Shown here: positions 17,669 to 26,757 of the stretch, one piece after another | How the letters are laid out: each line of letters opens with the position of its first letter | Position numbering within the stretch: the stretch's first letter is position 1 | NCBI GenBank assembly: GCA_026196545.1 | Contig: JAPHSZ010000190.1 | Coordinates: 1 to 39,045 of the forward strand | Direction of reading: 5' to 3' | Source: Gammaproteobacteria bacterium | Lineage (GTDB): Bacteria > Pseudomonadota > Gammaproteobacteria > SZUA-229 | DNA: 39,045 bases | Position numbers and translations under genes: made by a program | The notes under the pieces: generated by a model | What the model saw: the letters and a program-made list of their open reading frames with translations, nothing else | Told to the model about the DNA's origin: nothing | Databases searched by the model: none

Positions 17669-18025
17669 TTGATAAAACTAAAGCATATTCTTAATCGCGT
17701 TGTTATTTCTGAAATTGATATGACTGAGGGGGATTACACCATAGGCCGCAACCCTGGCAATAGCTTACAACTGGACGACAGCGTAATAAGTGGCGAGCAT
17801 GCACAGATAAAATTCGAGCCCAACGACTGCATCCCCGAAATGTTCGATATCACCATTACCGACCTGGGTAGCACCAATGGAACTTACGTCAACAATGAGC
17901 CGATCAAAGAGCAAAAACTCAAACATGGTGATTCAATTCGCATAGGCACGCATGAATTTAAGGTATTTGATGACCAGTCACATACAGGCACACAAACTGA
18001 GTACTATATTGCTGAGGATGAGTAG
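17669..18025 (+). CDS. FHA-domain protein
   Basis: A 118-residue protein made almost wholly of one FHA domain, which binds phosphothreonine peptides. Key positions are Gly26-Arg27 (TIGRNPGN), Ser41 and His44 (SGEHAQI), and Thr69-Asn70-Gly71-Thr72 with Asn75. The start is TTG 17669, supported by AGGAG six bases upstream. No kinase or phosphatase gene is nearby. It lies 83 bases after the adaptor gene, so membership in that operon is uncertain. It ends seven bases from the convergent dehydrogenase gene. Confidence 0.9.
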   Translation: MIKLKHILNRVVISEIDMTEGDYTIGRNPGNSLQLDDSVISGEHAQIKFEPNDCIPEMFDITITDLGSTNGTYVNNEPIKEQKLKHGDSIRIGTHEFKVFDDQSHTGTQTEYYIAEDE

Positions 18026-18032
18026 GTTTTAA

Positions 18033-19139
18033 TCACCGAGGCTCAAGCCGCAATAAACGGCCGTCAGCCTCATCGGTCAGCAAATAAATATAACCATCAG
18101 GGCCATTACGCACATCACGTATTCGGCCATATTCCCCAGCTAACAAACGCGTTTCTTTAATCACTTTATTGTTTTTGATTTCTAACCGTACCAGCAACTG
18201 GAACTTGAGCGAGCCAACAAACAAATGGCCTTTCCACTGCGAAAACTTGTCACCATCATAAAAAGCCATGCCGGAGGGCGCGATAGAAGGGTCCCAGTAG
18301 TAAAGCGGCTGTTCCATACCGGGCCTGTGAGAACCTTCACCAATCTTCGTACCCCAAACATAATTAACACCGTAGGTGATGACTGGCCAGCCGTAGTTTT
18401 TTCCTGACTGAATAATATTGATTTCATCACCGCCCTGAGGCCCGTGTTCATGCGTCCAGACCTCACCCGTTTCCGGGTGCAAAGTCATGCCCTGCGGATT
18501 ACGGTGGCCATAACTGTAGATCTCAGCTTTGGCATTGCGCTGGCCGGCAAAGGGGTTATCTTTGGGCACACGGCCATCATCGTGCAATCGAATGATAGAA
18601 CCGGCGTGATCATTGATATCCTGCGCTCGCGGCCGGTCTCCCCGTTCACCCACACTAATGTAAAGATAGTTTTCACGGTCGAACACCAGCCGTGAACCAA
18701 AGTGACGGCCACCCCCACTTTTTTTCTCAACCCGAAACAGTATTTCCAAATCAGTTAATTTCATTCCTTCAAGACGGGCACGTGCCACTTCTGTACCAAT
18801 GCCCTGCTCATTCTCGGCACTAAAAGAAAAATAAATCCAGCCATTACTCCGGTAATCAGGATGCAACACTACATCGAGCAAACCACCCTGACCCTCAGCT
18901 TCAATTTCAGGCAGCCCGCTTATCGCCTGCGGATGCAAACGTCCCTTTTCCATCAGCCGCAACCTGCCCGGCCGTTCGGTGATGAGTATTCGATTATCCG
19001 GCAGAAAGGCCATGCCCCAGGGATGCTCTAATCCTTCGACGAGGGTGGTTACTATCAAGCTGGGGTTTTCTTTGGCGACTATGGGAGAAATATGCAGCTG
19101 GAATAGAAAACAAAATATAATCAGGGTGTTTGTTTTCAT
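18033..19139 (-). CDS. Secreted PQQ-dependent sugar dehydrogenase-like protein (GSDH family)
   Basis: The 368-residue protein is a six-bladed beta-propeller of the glucose/sorbosone dehydrogenase family. It has a signal peptide ending VAKE, LEHPWGMAFLPDNRILITERPGRL, EGQGGLLDVVLHPDY, GGRHFGSRLVFD with the catalytic-type His, YGHRNPQGM, HEHGPQGGDEIN and NYGWPVITYG, all family signatures. It resembles YliI/Asd (aldose sugar dehydrogenase). No pqq biosynthesis gene is in the window. TGGAGA before the ATG is a good ribosome binding site. The gap 19140-19278 holds nothing I can identify. Confidence 0.92.
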   Translation of the reverse strand: MKTNTLIIFCFLFQLHISPIVAKENPSLIVTTLVEGLEHPWGMAFLPDNRILITERPGRLRLMEKGRLHPQAISGLPEIEAEGQGGLLDVVLHPDYRSNGWIYFSFSAENEQGIGTEVARARLEGMKLTDLEILFRVEKKSGGGRHFGSRLVFDRENYLYISVGERGDRPRAQDINDHAGSIIRLHDDGRVPKDNPFAGQRNAKAEIYSYGHRNPQGMTLHPETGEVWTHEHGPQGGDEINIIQSGKNYGWPVITYGVNYVWGTKIGEGSHRPGMEQPLYYWDPSIAPSGMAFYDGDKFSQWKGHLFVGSLKFQLLVRLEIKNNKVIKETRLLAGEYGRIRDVRNGPDGYIYLLTDEADGRLLRLEPR

Positions 19140-19278
19140 TTTGTTTTCTCCAGTCGAATGCCTTTGAGAGATCTTAACTTTTCCTTCTGGTTTTAATAAC
19201 CTGATATTTTTGTGGTAGTGAGTGGTATGCGGCGAGGCGCTATATTTTTATACTCTGGCCCGAGTGGCACTCAAAAAA

Positions 19279-21903
19279 TCAACCGTTGCTATAAATAAGG
19301 CCACAGCGCACCAGCCACTTTTCAATCTCGACCGCGACCAGCACCAGTGAAGACAGTAGCAGGCACAGGACCAGTTCGAACATCGGCAATGCCTGGGTAT
19401 GGAAGATGTCATTCAGTACAGGCAGATATATCACCGCCAGTTGCAACAGCAGGGTCAATAGCACTGCGCCTAACATCGGCAGATTACTGAACAAACCAAT
19501 ACTGAACAGCGATGCCCTTTCGCTGCGAACAGCAAGTGAATGAAACAGTTGCGAGACAGTGAGCACGGTAAACACCATGGTCTGCCAGTAGGTTGCATTT
19601 CGTGAAATCGCCCAGGCCATGGCAGCAATCGACAGACCACCAATAAACAAGCCAACCCAGATAATGTGCTGCCACATGCCATGGGCAAAGATATTTTCCT
19701 GCGGTGGCCGCGGCGGGCGGGACATGATGTCCGGCTCGGCGGGTTCGGCGGTAAGTGCCAGCCCCGGCAGGCCGTCGGTGACCAGGTTGATCCAGAGAAT
19801 ATGAATCGGTAACAGCGGTATCGGCAGGCCGAGAAAGGGGGCGAGAAACAGTGTCAGGATTTCGCCCGAATTCGAGCTCATAGTGTATTTAATAAACTTG
19901 CGAATGTTGTCGAAGATGCGGCGACCGGCTCGCACTGCATGCACAATGGTGGTGAAGTCATCATCCAGCAACACCATGTCGGCGGCTTCACGTGCGACAT
20001 CGGTTCCCTGCAGGCCCATAGCAACACCGATGCCGGCTCGTTTTAACGCAGGGGCGTCATTGACACCATCGCCGGTCATGGCGACAAATTCACCGTTCTC
20101 CTGCAGGGCTTTGACGATGCGTATTTTCTGCTCGGGGCTAACGCGGGCATACACCCGGATAGATTCGACCCGCCGGGCAAACATTTCATCGGAGAGTTCT
20201 GCCAGCTCCTCTCCGCTCAAAATTTCCTGATCATGCCTGGCGATACCCAGGCGTCCTGCGATAGCCATGGCTGTGCCAACATGGTCACCGGTAATCATCA
20301 CCGGGGTTATGCCGGCACTTAAACAGTCGGCGATGGCCTGCGGCACTTCGAGTCGCGGTGGGTCAATCAGTGCGACCAGCCCGAGAAAGGTCAGATCCTG
20401 TTCAATTTTTTCCGGTTCAAGAGGCCCCGGTAAACTGGCAAATTCGCGCATGGCAAATGCCAGCACCCGGTAACCTTCACTGGCCAGGCGTTCCGCTTCC
20501 AGCAGCAGTATCTTGTCATCCAAAGCCATCGGGGCATCAATACCCGAGGCTTTGGTAGACTGCGCCAACAACCGCTCCGGTGCACCCTTGACGTAGGCAA
20601 GTACGGCCTCTGTTGACTGGTGCAGGGTGGTCATCTGTTTACGTTCGCTGCTAAAGGCAATCGCCGCCAGACGCGGATAACTCTGTTCCAGCGCGACCTT
20701 GTCAAAACCTGCTTTGGCCGCCGCTTCGAATAACGCCAGTTCGGTCGGCTCACCGGCAGGCTGACCATCTTTATCGGCAATATCGTTATTTAATGCCATG
20801 GCCTGCCCCAGCTGCGCAGCAACAACACTGGCGGCGGCATCCGGCAAGACATCACGCCACTCACCATCGACATAAAAGCGCTCAGCATTCATGCGGTTCT
20901 GGGTAAGCGTGCCGGTCTTGTCGGTGCAGATATAGGTAACCGAACCAAGGGTCTCCACCGCCGGTAGATTACGCACCAGCGCGTTATACCGGATTAGCTT
21001 ATGCGCCCCGAGGGTCAGCGAGATAGTTACCACCGCAGGCAGTGCTTCCGGTATCGCCGCCACCGCCAGGCTGATGGCAGTGAGGAACATCAGCATGACC
21101 GGCTGGCCCTGCAACAATCCGGCAGTAAAGACGATGGCGCAAATAGCCAGTACAGACAGTGCCAGGTAACGACCAAAGCGAGTCAGTCGAACCTGTAGCG
21201 GGGTTTTTACTCCGGCCTCAGCCTGCAATAGTCCGGCGATGCGGCCAATCTCGGTATTCAGGCCGGTCGCCACCACCACACCCACTCCGTGCCCGCGGGT
21301 AATCAGGCTGCTCTTGAAAGCCATATTCTGCCGATCACCGATGGCAAGATCCGCCCTGTTTAAGCCTGCTATTTGTTTTTCCACCGAATGTGATTCTCCG
21401 GTCAGCGCCGATTCATCAGCCTGCATTTCTTCGACTTCAAGCAGCCTCAGATCAGCGGGCACCACACTGCCCGCTTCCAGCACCACGACATCGCCCGGCA
21501 CCAGCTCTGCCGAAACCAGTGTCACCACCTGATCATCACGATAAACATGTGCTTCCGGCGCGGCCATTTCACGCAATGCGGCGACCGCACGTTCTGCCCT
21601 GAATTCCTGTACCGCTCCGATGATGGCATTGAGCAGAACGATGACCAGAATGGCGATGGTGTCCTGTGGCTCGCCGACAAAACCGGAGATCAACGCGGCG
21701 GCCAGCAGCACCATGATCATAAAATCGGCAAACTGGCCGAGCAATATGGCCAGCAGCGAACGTTGTTGTTTTTCAGGAATAACATTTTGGCCATGTTCGG
21801 CCAGACGTTTTTTTGCTTCGCTGGAAGTCAGCCCCGTTGCTGAAGATTCGAGGTACTGCAAAACCTCATCAGACTCCACACCGTGCCAGATGGGCGAGGC
21901 CAT
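19279..21903 (-). CDS. Ca2+-type P-type ATPase (PIIA family)
   Basis: An inner-membrane cation pump. I start it at ATG 21903 (874 residues), one base after the stop of the upstream membrane protein (TAAAATG), not at 21951. Key residues: TGES at 168-171, phosphorylated Asp328 in DKTGTLT, TGDGVNDAP hinge. The ion-binding residues of SERCA-type pumps are kept: Glu in PEALP (285-289), Asn678 and Glu681 in NSGE (M5), and Asn706, Thr709 and Asp710 in NLVTDG (M6). This supports Ca2+ transport, though Mn2+ or a broader range cannot be excluded. The start coupling ties it to the VIT1-like and DUF211 genes. Confidence 0.93.
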   Translation of the reverse strand: MASPIWHGVESDEVLQYLESSATGLTSSEAKKRLAEHGQNVIPEKQQRSLLAILLGQFADFMIMVLLAAALISGFVGEPQDTIAILVIVLLNAIIGAVQEFRAERAVAALREMAAPEAHVYRDDQVVTLVSAELVPGDVVVLEAGSVVPADLRLLEVEEMQADESALTGESHSVEKQIAGLNRADLAIGDRQNMAFKSSLITRGHGVGVVVATGLNTEIGRIAGLLQAEAGVKTPLQVRLTRFGRYLALSVLAICAIVFTAGLLQGQPVMLMFLTAISLAVAAIPEALPAVVTISLTLGAHKLIRYNALVRNLPAVETLGSVTYICTDKTGTLTQNRMNAERFYVDGEWRDVLPDAAASVVAAQLGQAMALNNDIADKDGQPAGEPTELALFEAAAKAGFDKVALEQSYPRLAAIAFSSERKQMTTLHQSTEAVLAYVKGAPERLLAQSTKASGIDAPMALDDKILLLEAERLASEGYRVLAFAMREFASLPGPLEPEKIEQDLTFLGLVALIDPPRLEVPQAIADCLSAGITPVMITGDHVGTAMAIAGRLGIARHDQEILSGEELAELSDEMFARRVESIRVYARVSPEQKIRIVKALQENGEFVAMTGDGVNDAPALKRAGIGVAMGLQGTDVAREAADMVLLDDDFTTIVHAVRAGRRIFDNIRKFIKYTMSSNSGEILTLFLAPFLGLPIPLLPIHILWINLVTDGLPGLALTAEPAEPDIMSRPPRPPQENIFAHGMWQHIIWVGLFIGGLSIAAMAWAISRNATYWQTMVFTVLTVSQLFHSLAVRSERASLFSIGLFSNLPMLGAVLLTLLLQLAVIYLPVLNDIFHTQALPMFELVLCLLLSSLVLVAVEIEKWLVRCGLIYSNG

Positions 21904-21904
21904 T

Positions 21905-22489
21905 TTAACGACCTGCAAACAGATAAATAAGCACGACGGTGACCACGGCAACTAACAAAGTCTGCAGGCCACTGCGTAGCCAGGAAATACCGGCGATGCT
22001 TCCCAGAAACATACCCAGTAGAAAGATCAATAATAAGGCGACAATGATGGCAGCGTAAAGCGGCGATAGCGGCAACACAATACCGGAAATGGATAGCCAT
22101 ATCGGCAACAGAATCAGAAATGAGATCAGTAGTGGTGCCAGACCATTCACCAGCGCGACCAACAACGGCACCCAGCGTGAGGCCTCACCGTGTGCACTAT
22201 CACCGAGGTCGCTGATCATCGCCTGCTCCAGTTTATCCAGCGCGTGCTTACGTTCGGCCGATTCACTGATGTAAGCGCTGCTCAAACCACTCATACCCAG
22301 TGCAATCGCCGCACCCAGGCAGACATTTATAATCACCGCTAAATCGTCAGATTCACTGACAATAAAACCGATGATCAAACCCAGCATGGTGAGTGCACCG
22401 TCAAAACCATTAACCACAAAATAGCGCCGAACAATATCCCGGCTGCGGCTGATATCAAGCAGAAATTTTACCTGGCCCAACATGTCCAT
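21905..22489 (-). CDS. VIT1/CCC1-like membrane protein (TIGR00267-like)
   Basis: A 194-residue membrane protein with about five helices. The N-terminal segment YFVVNGFDGALTMLGLIIGF matches the first helix of the VIT1/CCC1 (DUF125) iron/manganese transporter family, closest by memory to the TIGR00267 group. A cytoplasmic loop (ISESAERKHALDKLEQAMI) has the acidic/His character seen in the family. The ATG at 22489 is preferred to the TTG at 22492. Its stop is one base from the ATPase start and its start is six bases after the DUF211 stop. It may move divalent metal or act as an accessory subunit; substrate is inferred only. Confidence 0.82.
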   Translation of the reverse strand: MDMLGQVKFLLDISRSRDIVRRYFVVNGFDGALTMLGLIIGFIVSESDDLAVIINVCLGAAIALGMSGLSSAYISESAERKHALDKLEQAMISDLGDSAHGEASRWVPLLVALVNGLAPLLISFLILLPIWLSISGIVLPLSPLYAAIIVALLLIFLLGMFLGSIAGISWLRSGLQTLLVAVVTVVLIYLFAGR

Positions 22490-22495
22490 CAATCT

Positions 22496-22765
22496 CTAAG
22501 CAGGATCGGTTTCGCTTTGCACTTCGACCTCATCAATACTATGCAGTGAACCACCTAGATCTTTGATCACCACCTGAATGGCTTCAAAATCAATCGCGCT
22601 TCCCGTTACCTCTATTTGAATGGTTTCAGTATTTTCATCCACTTCGAGCACGATCAGGTGCACACAATAATCGATGCCAACTTTGGCAATGGCCTGTGAA
22701 AATTCCAGCGCATTCGGCTGATGCGGTTTAAGCACATCCAAAACAATCCGTTTGACATAAACCAT
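22496..22765 (-). CDS. DUF211 protein
   Basis: An 89-residue, soluble, beta-alpha-beta protein beginning MVYVKRIVLDVLKPHQPNAL and ending in GGSLHSIDEVEVQ, which are the signature ends of DUF211. This family is known mostly from archaea (for example MTH889) and has a ferredoxin-like fold. Its biochemical role is not established. First gene of the DUF211-VIT-ATPase run; GGGGG lies about nine bases before its ATG. A regulatory or ion-sensing role for the pump is plausible but is inference from position. Confidence 0.85.
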   Translation of the reverse strand: MVYVKRIVLDVLKPHQPNALEFSQAIAKVGIDYCVHLIVLEVDENTETIQIEVTGSAIDFEAIQVVIKDLGGSLHSIDEVEVQSETDPA

Positions 22766-23065
22766 AACTTTTAGCCCCCGTTATTTTTTTAATTTAACTC
22801 AAGCGTAACAGCCAACGTACCCTGTTAGTAGTATATATGCTTCCACATCCTGATACACAGAAATCCGATTCTGATTCGAGACAATAATCTCAAACAGAAA
22901 AATCTTTCACTTAACTATCAGGCACCAGCAACTCTTTGGTACAAATCACGTGTAAAATTGTCATGCAGTGCAGACTGCCGATTGAATCTTTGAATAGAAA
23001 AATTAAGACTGATTGAACATCTGTTATTAATTTACCCCGGTAAAAAAAAGACAATTAAAACACAC
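22766..23065. promoter_or_regulatory. Divergent regulatory region between the DUF211 operon and mgtE
   Basis: These 300 bases hold no gene. The inverted repeat TAACAG (22806-22811) / CTGTTA (22822-22827), with a ten-base loop, sits about 40 bases before the DUF211 start and may be an operator or leader hairpin. The stretch before mgtE is AT-rich with several TTGAA hexamers but no well spaced -10. I could not fold it into a known Mg2+ or Mn2+ riboswitch. It has the right place for control of both cation operons. Confidence 0.4.
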
Positions 23066-24433
23066 ATGAACCCAGTAACTGCTAACATCGAACAGGAAGA
23101 GGAACCACATCAGGTTGATTTCATCATCGGTCTTTTAAAAGCCGAAGATGACATCGCCGTCAGCACATACCTTGAGCATCAGCATGCGGCTGAAATCGCC
23201 GGTCTACTGGAATCACTGCCGCCTGAATTACGTCAACAACTGTGGAAGTTACTGCCACAGAGCGTAGAGGGCGAGACTCTTACTTACCTCGGCGATGAAG
23301 TCCGAAATAGCATCATTGGTGAAATGGAACATGCCGATGTAATCACCGCCACCGAAAGCATGGAAGTGGAAGACCTCGCCGATGTCATGGATGAACTGCC
23401 AGAAGACATCAGCGAAGCAGTGCTGGAATCACTGGACGAGGATCGTCGGCAACGCCTGGAAAACACGCTTTCCTTTGCCGATAACAGTGCGGGTCGACTG
23501 ATGAGTTCAGACGTTATCAGCGTACGCCAGGACGTCTCATTAGCCGTAGTACTGCGTTATTTGCGACGCCTGAAACCGCTGCCACATCATACTGATGCCC
23601 TGATGGTGATTGACGAACACGGCACTTATCTGGGCAAATTAACCCTCGCTGACACCGTGACTGAAAACCCTGATGCTCAGGTTTCTGAAATCATGCAGAC
23701 TACCACCGTTTCAGTTCAGGCTAGCGCCAACGAACATGACGTTGCGGTGCTATTCGAACGACGAGACCTTATCTCGGTGGCTGTTGTCGATGAACAGAAT
23801 AAACTGCTGGGACGTATCACTGTTGATAACGTCGTCGACATCATTCTGGCTGAAGCAGATAAAGCCTTACTCGCCAGTGCTGGACTAGTTGAAGATGAAG
23901 ACCTTTTTGCCGCAGTATTACCCAGTGCAAAACGTCGCGCCATCTGGCTGGGCATCAACCTCATTACCGTCTTTATGGCCGCCTGGGTGATAGGTCGCTT
24001 TGAACTGGTATTAGACAAATTCGTCGCCCTGGCTGTATTGATGCCCGTAGTCGCCAGCATGGGTGGCATCGCGGGTAGCCAGACCTTGACCCTGACCATT
24101 CGTGGTCTTGCACTGAACCAGGTAAGTAGCGCCAACCTGCGCTGGCTGAGCAACAAGGAACTGGCCGTGGGTTTATTGAATGGCTTTGCCTGGGCCATGG
24201 TGGTGGCAATAGTGACCTACTTCTGGTTTCAGGAGGCAGGCATTGCGCTGATTATTGCAGCTGCCATGATGCTTAACCTGATTGCGGCCGCCTTTTCCGG
24301 TGTTTTGATTCCAATCGTATTAACCCGTATGGGCATAGACCCGGCACTCTCCGGTGCAGTGGTTTTGACCACGGTCACTGACATCGTCGGCTTCCTGAGT
24401 TTTCTCGGACTGGCGACGCTGTTTCTTCTATGA
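23066..24433 (+). CDS. mgtE: Magnesium channel/transporter MgtE
   Basis: MgtE is a Mg2+-gated Mg2+ channel of the inner membrane. The 455-residue protein has the N-domain of acidic helices (about 20-135; DDIAVSTYLEHQHAAEIAGLLESLPP), the CBS pair (about 145-260; GRLMSSDVISVRQDVSLAVVLRYLRR), a plug helix, and five membrane helices from about 290. The pore Asp is Asp439 in TVTDIVGF, and PVVASMGGIAGSQTLTLTIRG is the TM2 signature. Length is standard. The ribosome binding site is not evident. It diverges from the DUF211-VIT-ATPase genes. Confidence 0.96.
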   Translation: MNPVTANIEQEEEPHQVDFIIGLLKAEDDIAVSTYLEHQHAAEIAGLLESLPPELRQQLWKLLPQSVEGETLTYLGDEVRNSIIGEMEHADVITATESMEVEDLADVMDELPEDISEAVLESLDEDRRQRLENTLSFADNSAGRLMSSDVISVRQDVSLAVVLRYLRRLKPLPHHTDALMVIDEHGTYLGKLTLADTVTENPDAQVSEIMQTTTVSVQASANEHDVAVLFERRDLISVAVVDEQNKLLGRITVDNVVDIILAEADKALLASAGLVEDEDLFAAVLPSAKRRAIWLGINLITVFMAAWVIGRFELVLDKFVALAVLMPVVASMGGIAGSQTLTLTIRGLALNQVSSANLRWLSNKELAVGLLNGFAWAMVVAIVTYFWFQEAGIALIIAAAMMLNLIAAAFSGVLIPIVLTRMGIDPALSGAVVLTTVTDIVGFLSFLGLATLFLL

Positions 24434-24447
24434 GAAGGATCACCAAT

Positions 24448-25596
24448 CTACTTAATCTCCACCCGCATAAACCGCCAGACTATCCCCCACGCCAGCAACG
24501 CGGCCAAAGCCGCCAAGGCAAACAGGCTCGAATAATCAATCCGATCCCAAAGCACACCGCTTACCAGACTACCCACAGCGCCGCCCACACCAAAACTCAA
24601 ACTGGCATATAAAGCCTGCCCCCTGCCCTGATGTTTGCCGGTGAAAAACTGGTGTACCAGCATAATCCCAACCGCATGAAACACGCCAAAACTAAAGGCA
24701 TGGAACAGCTGGGCAAAAAACAGCACCGGCGTGTTATCGGGAAAGAAACCTATCAATAGCCAACGCAGCGCGGTAAGTGCGAGTGTAATCAATAATAATA
24801 CGCGCACGCCCACCACTGGAATGATGCGATGCATTAATAAAAAGATGACCACTTCTGCAATAACCCCGACCGCCCAGAAGATGCCGATGAAGCGACGGCT
24901 ATAACCGTGGTCTTCGAGATAGATACTGTAGAAGGTGTAATAAGGCCCGTGACTGAGTACGATTAAAAAACATACGGCAAGGAATGCCAGCACCACCGGC
25001 TGGCGTACCACGCTCATGATGTGCGCCTGCTCCTCGTGTTCTGCATGCAGGCGTTCCGGCACCATCAGGCTGACAAAAAATATCGCAGCGAGCAGTACAA
25101 AAACCACCACCGGCAACCAGCCGATGCTGTAACGCTGGAAAAACTCACCGAGGCCGATGACCATAAAAATAAAACCCAGCGAACCCCAGAGACGGATATT
25201 GCTGTAACGATGGATTTTATTTTCGAGGTGATTCAGCGTGGTCGCTTCAAACTGCGGCAGCGAGGAGTTCCAGAAAAAACTGAACAGGAACATCACCAGC
25301 GCCAGCCACCAGTAGCTGTCACCGATAAAGACACCGGCAAAGGCAACCACGGCCAGCAGGTTGGCGATGCGAATAATGGTCAGCGACTTTTGGGTATGGT
25401 CGGCCAGCCAGCCCCAGATATAGGGTGCAAAAATCTTGGTTGCGGGCAGGAACGCGATCAGGGTGCCAATGGCCTGGGCATCAAAACCCAGGTCTTTCAG
25501 GTACAGGCTCCAGTAAGGCACCAGCGAACCGAGCGAGGCGAAGTAGAAAAAATAAAAACTACTCAGTCTCCAATAAGGAATCGGCGCATTACTCAT
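24448..25596 (-). CDS. MFS transporter (HcaT/LacY-like MFS_1-like group)
   Basis: A 382-residue, 12-helix membrane protein. SSFYFFYFASLGSLVPYWSLYLKDLGF, GWLADHTQKS between helices 2 and 3, and the GRGQALYASLSFGVGGAVGSLVSG segment match the phenylpropionate-permease-like MFS group. It follows aroC by 18 bases on the same strand. A neighbouring MFS gene next to aroC is common in gammaproteobacteria; export or uptake of an aromatic compound is possible but unproven. It converges on mgtE with 14 bases between stops. Confidence 0.88.
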   Translation of the reverse strand: MSNAPIPYWRLSSFYFFYFASLGSLVPYWSLYLKDLGFDAQAIGTLIAFLPATKIFAPYIWGWLADHTQKSLTIIRIANLLAVVAFAGVFIGDSYWWLALVMFLFSFFWNSSLPQFEATTLNHLENKIHRYSNIRLWGSLGFIFMVIGLGEFFQRYSIGWLPVVVFVLLAAIFFVSLMVPERLHAEHEEQAHIMSVVRQPVVLAFLAVCFLIVLSHGPYYTFYSIYLEDHGYSRRFIGIFWAVGVIAEVVIFLLMHRIIPVVGVRVLLLITLALTALRWLLIGFFPDNTPVLFFAQLFHAFSFGVFHAVGIMLVHQFFTGKHQGRGQALYASLSFGVGGAVGSLVSGVLWDRIDYSSLFALAALAALLAWGIVWRFMRVEIK

Positions 25597-25614
25597 CTTT
25601 AATCGACAAAGCGA

Positions 25615-26712
25615 TCAGGCTTGTGACGGAATAACCGGCGTGTTCGACTCAACATCACCACACTGTGCATTAAAACGCATCATGTGGTCGAGCAGGGTGA
25701 TCGCCAGCATGGCTTCACAGATCGGCGTCGCGCGGATGCCAACACAGGGGTCGTGGCGACCCTTGGTGACGACCTCAGTGGGCTCACCGTTGATATCGAC
25801 CGAGCGGCCCGGCAGGCGCATGCTTGAGGTTGGTTTGAACGCAGTGTGCACGACAATATCCTGGCCGGATGAAATACCACCGAGGACGCCGCCCATGTGA
25901 TTGCTGAGGAAACCGTCAGGGGTGATCTCATCACGGAACTCGGTGCCTTTGGCGGCGACACAACCAAAGCCGTCACCGATCTCGACGCCCTTGGCGGCAT
26001 TGATGCCCATCATTGACTGTGCGATGTCGGCATCGAGGCGGTCGAATACTGGTTCACCCAGACCCGGTGGTACGCCTTCGGCCACAGTAGTAATTTTTGC
26101 ACCAACCGAATTGCCTTCTTTGCGCAGGGCATCCATATAGGCCTCCATCTCTTCAACCTTGCTGGCGTCGGGACAGAAGAATGGATTGTTGCGCACTTCA
26201 TCGAGATTGATGTTTTCGATTTCGATCGGCCCGAGCTGCGAGAGGTAACCATAGATTTTGATACCGTAACGATCCGCCAGGTACTTTTTAGCAATCGCGC
26301 CGGCAGCAACCCGCATCGCGGTCTCACGCGCCGAGGAACGGCCACCACCGCGGTAATCGCGGAAACCGTATTTCTGCTGATAGGTGTAATCGGCGTGACC
26401 GGGGCGGAAGGTGTTCATGATGTCGCCGTAGTCTTTCGAGCGCTGGTCGACGTTTTCGATCATCAGGCCGATGCTGCAACCGGTGGTCCTGCCTTCGAAC
26501 ACGCCGGAGAGAATTCTGACCTCATCCGGCTCGCGGCGCTGCGTGGTGTGGCGTGAGGTGCCAGGCTTGCGGCGATCCAGTTCCAGCTGCAGGTCAGCCT
26601 CACTGATTTCCAGCCCCGGTGGGCAGCCATCGACGATACCCAGCAAGGCAGGGCCGTGAGATTCGCCACTGGTGGTGACGGTGAAGAGTTTTCCGATGGT
26701 GTTTCCAGACAT
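25615..26712 (-). CDS. aroC: Chorismate synthase
   Basis: AroC makes chorismate from EPSP, using reduced FMN, at the end of the shikimate pathway. The 365-residue protein begins with [27 protein letters not shown], carries [44 protein letters not shown] and [14 protein letters not shown], all signatures. Length is normal. There is no clear Shine-Dalgarno before the ATG at 26712, so translation may depend on coupling or a leader start. Downstream of prmB by 45 bases. Confidence 0.98.
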   Translation of the reverse strand: MSGNTIGKLFTVTTSGESHGPALLGIVDGCPPGLEISEADLQLELDRRKPGTSRHTTQRREPDEVRILSGVFEGRTTGCSIGLMIENVDQRSKDYGDIMNTFRPGHADYTYQQKYGFRDYRGGGRSSARETAMRVAAGAIAKKYLADRYGIKIYGYLSQLGPIEIENINLDEVRNNPFFCPDASKVEEMEAYMDALRKEGNSVGAKITTVAEGVPPGLGEPVFDRLDADIAQSMMGINAAKGVEIGDGFGCVAAKGTEFRDEITPDGFLSNHMGGVLGGISSGQDIVVHTAFKPTSSMRLPGRSVDINGEPTEVVTKGRHDPCVGIRATPICEAMLAITLLDHMMRFNAQCGDVESNTPVIPSQA

Positions 26713-26757
26713 AATTAGACTAAATCGTTATTGTTATGAGTTGACGAATATTACCAC

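Noticed and set aside
19262-19278. GAGTGGCACTC hairpin with A-run near the ATPase end
   Set aside because: On the minus strand the T-run comes before the hairpin, so it is not a terminator for the ATPase gene, and no plus-strand gene ends there.
21904-21951. Extended N-terminus for the P-type ATPase from 21951
   Set aside because: The added residues overlap the upstream membrane protein, and the ATG at 21903 directly follows its stop.
22766-23065. Mg2+ (M-box) or Mn2+ (yybP-ykoY) riboswitch between DUF211 and mgtE
   Set aside because: I looked for the conserved core motifs on both strands and did not find them; only a short inverted repeat is seen.
25021-25602. Plus-strand frame of 193 codons opposite the MFS gene
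   Set aside because: Gln/Arg-rich antisense image of a membrane protein gene.
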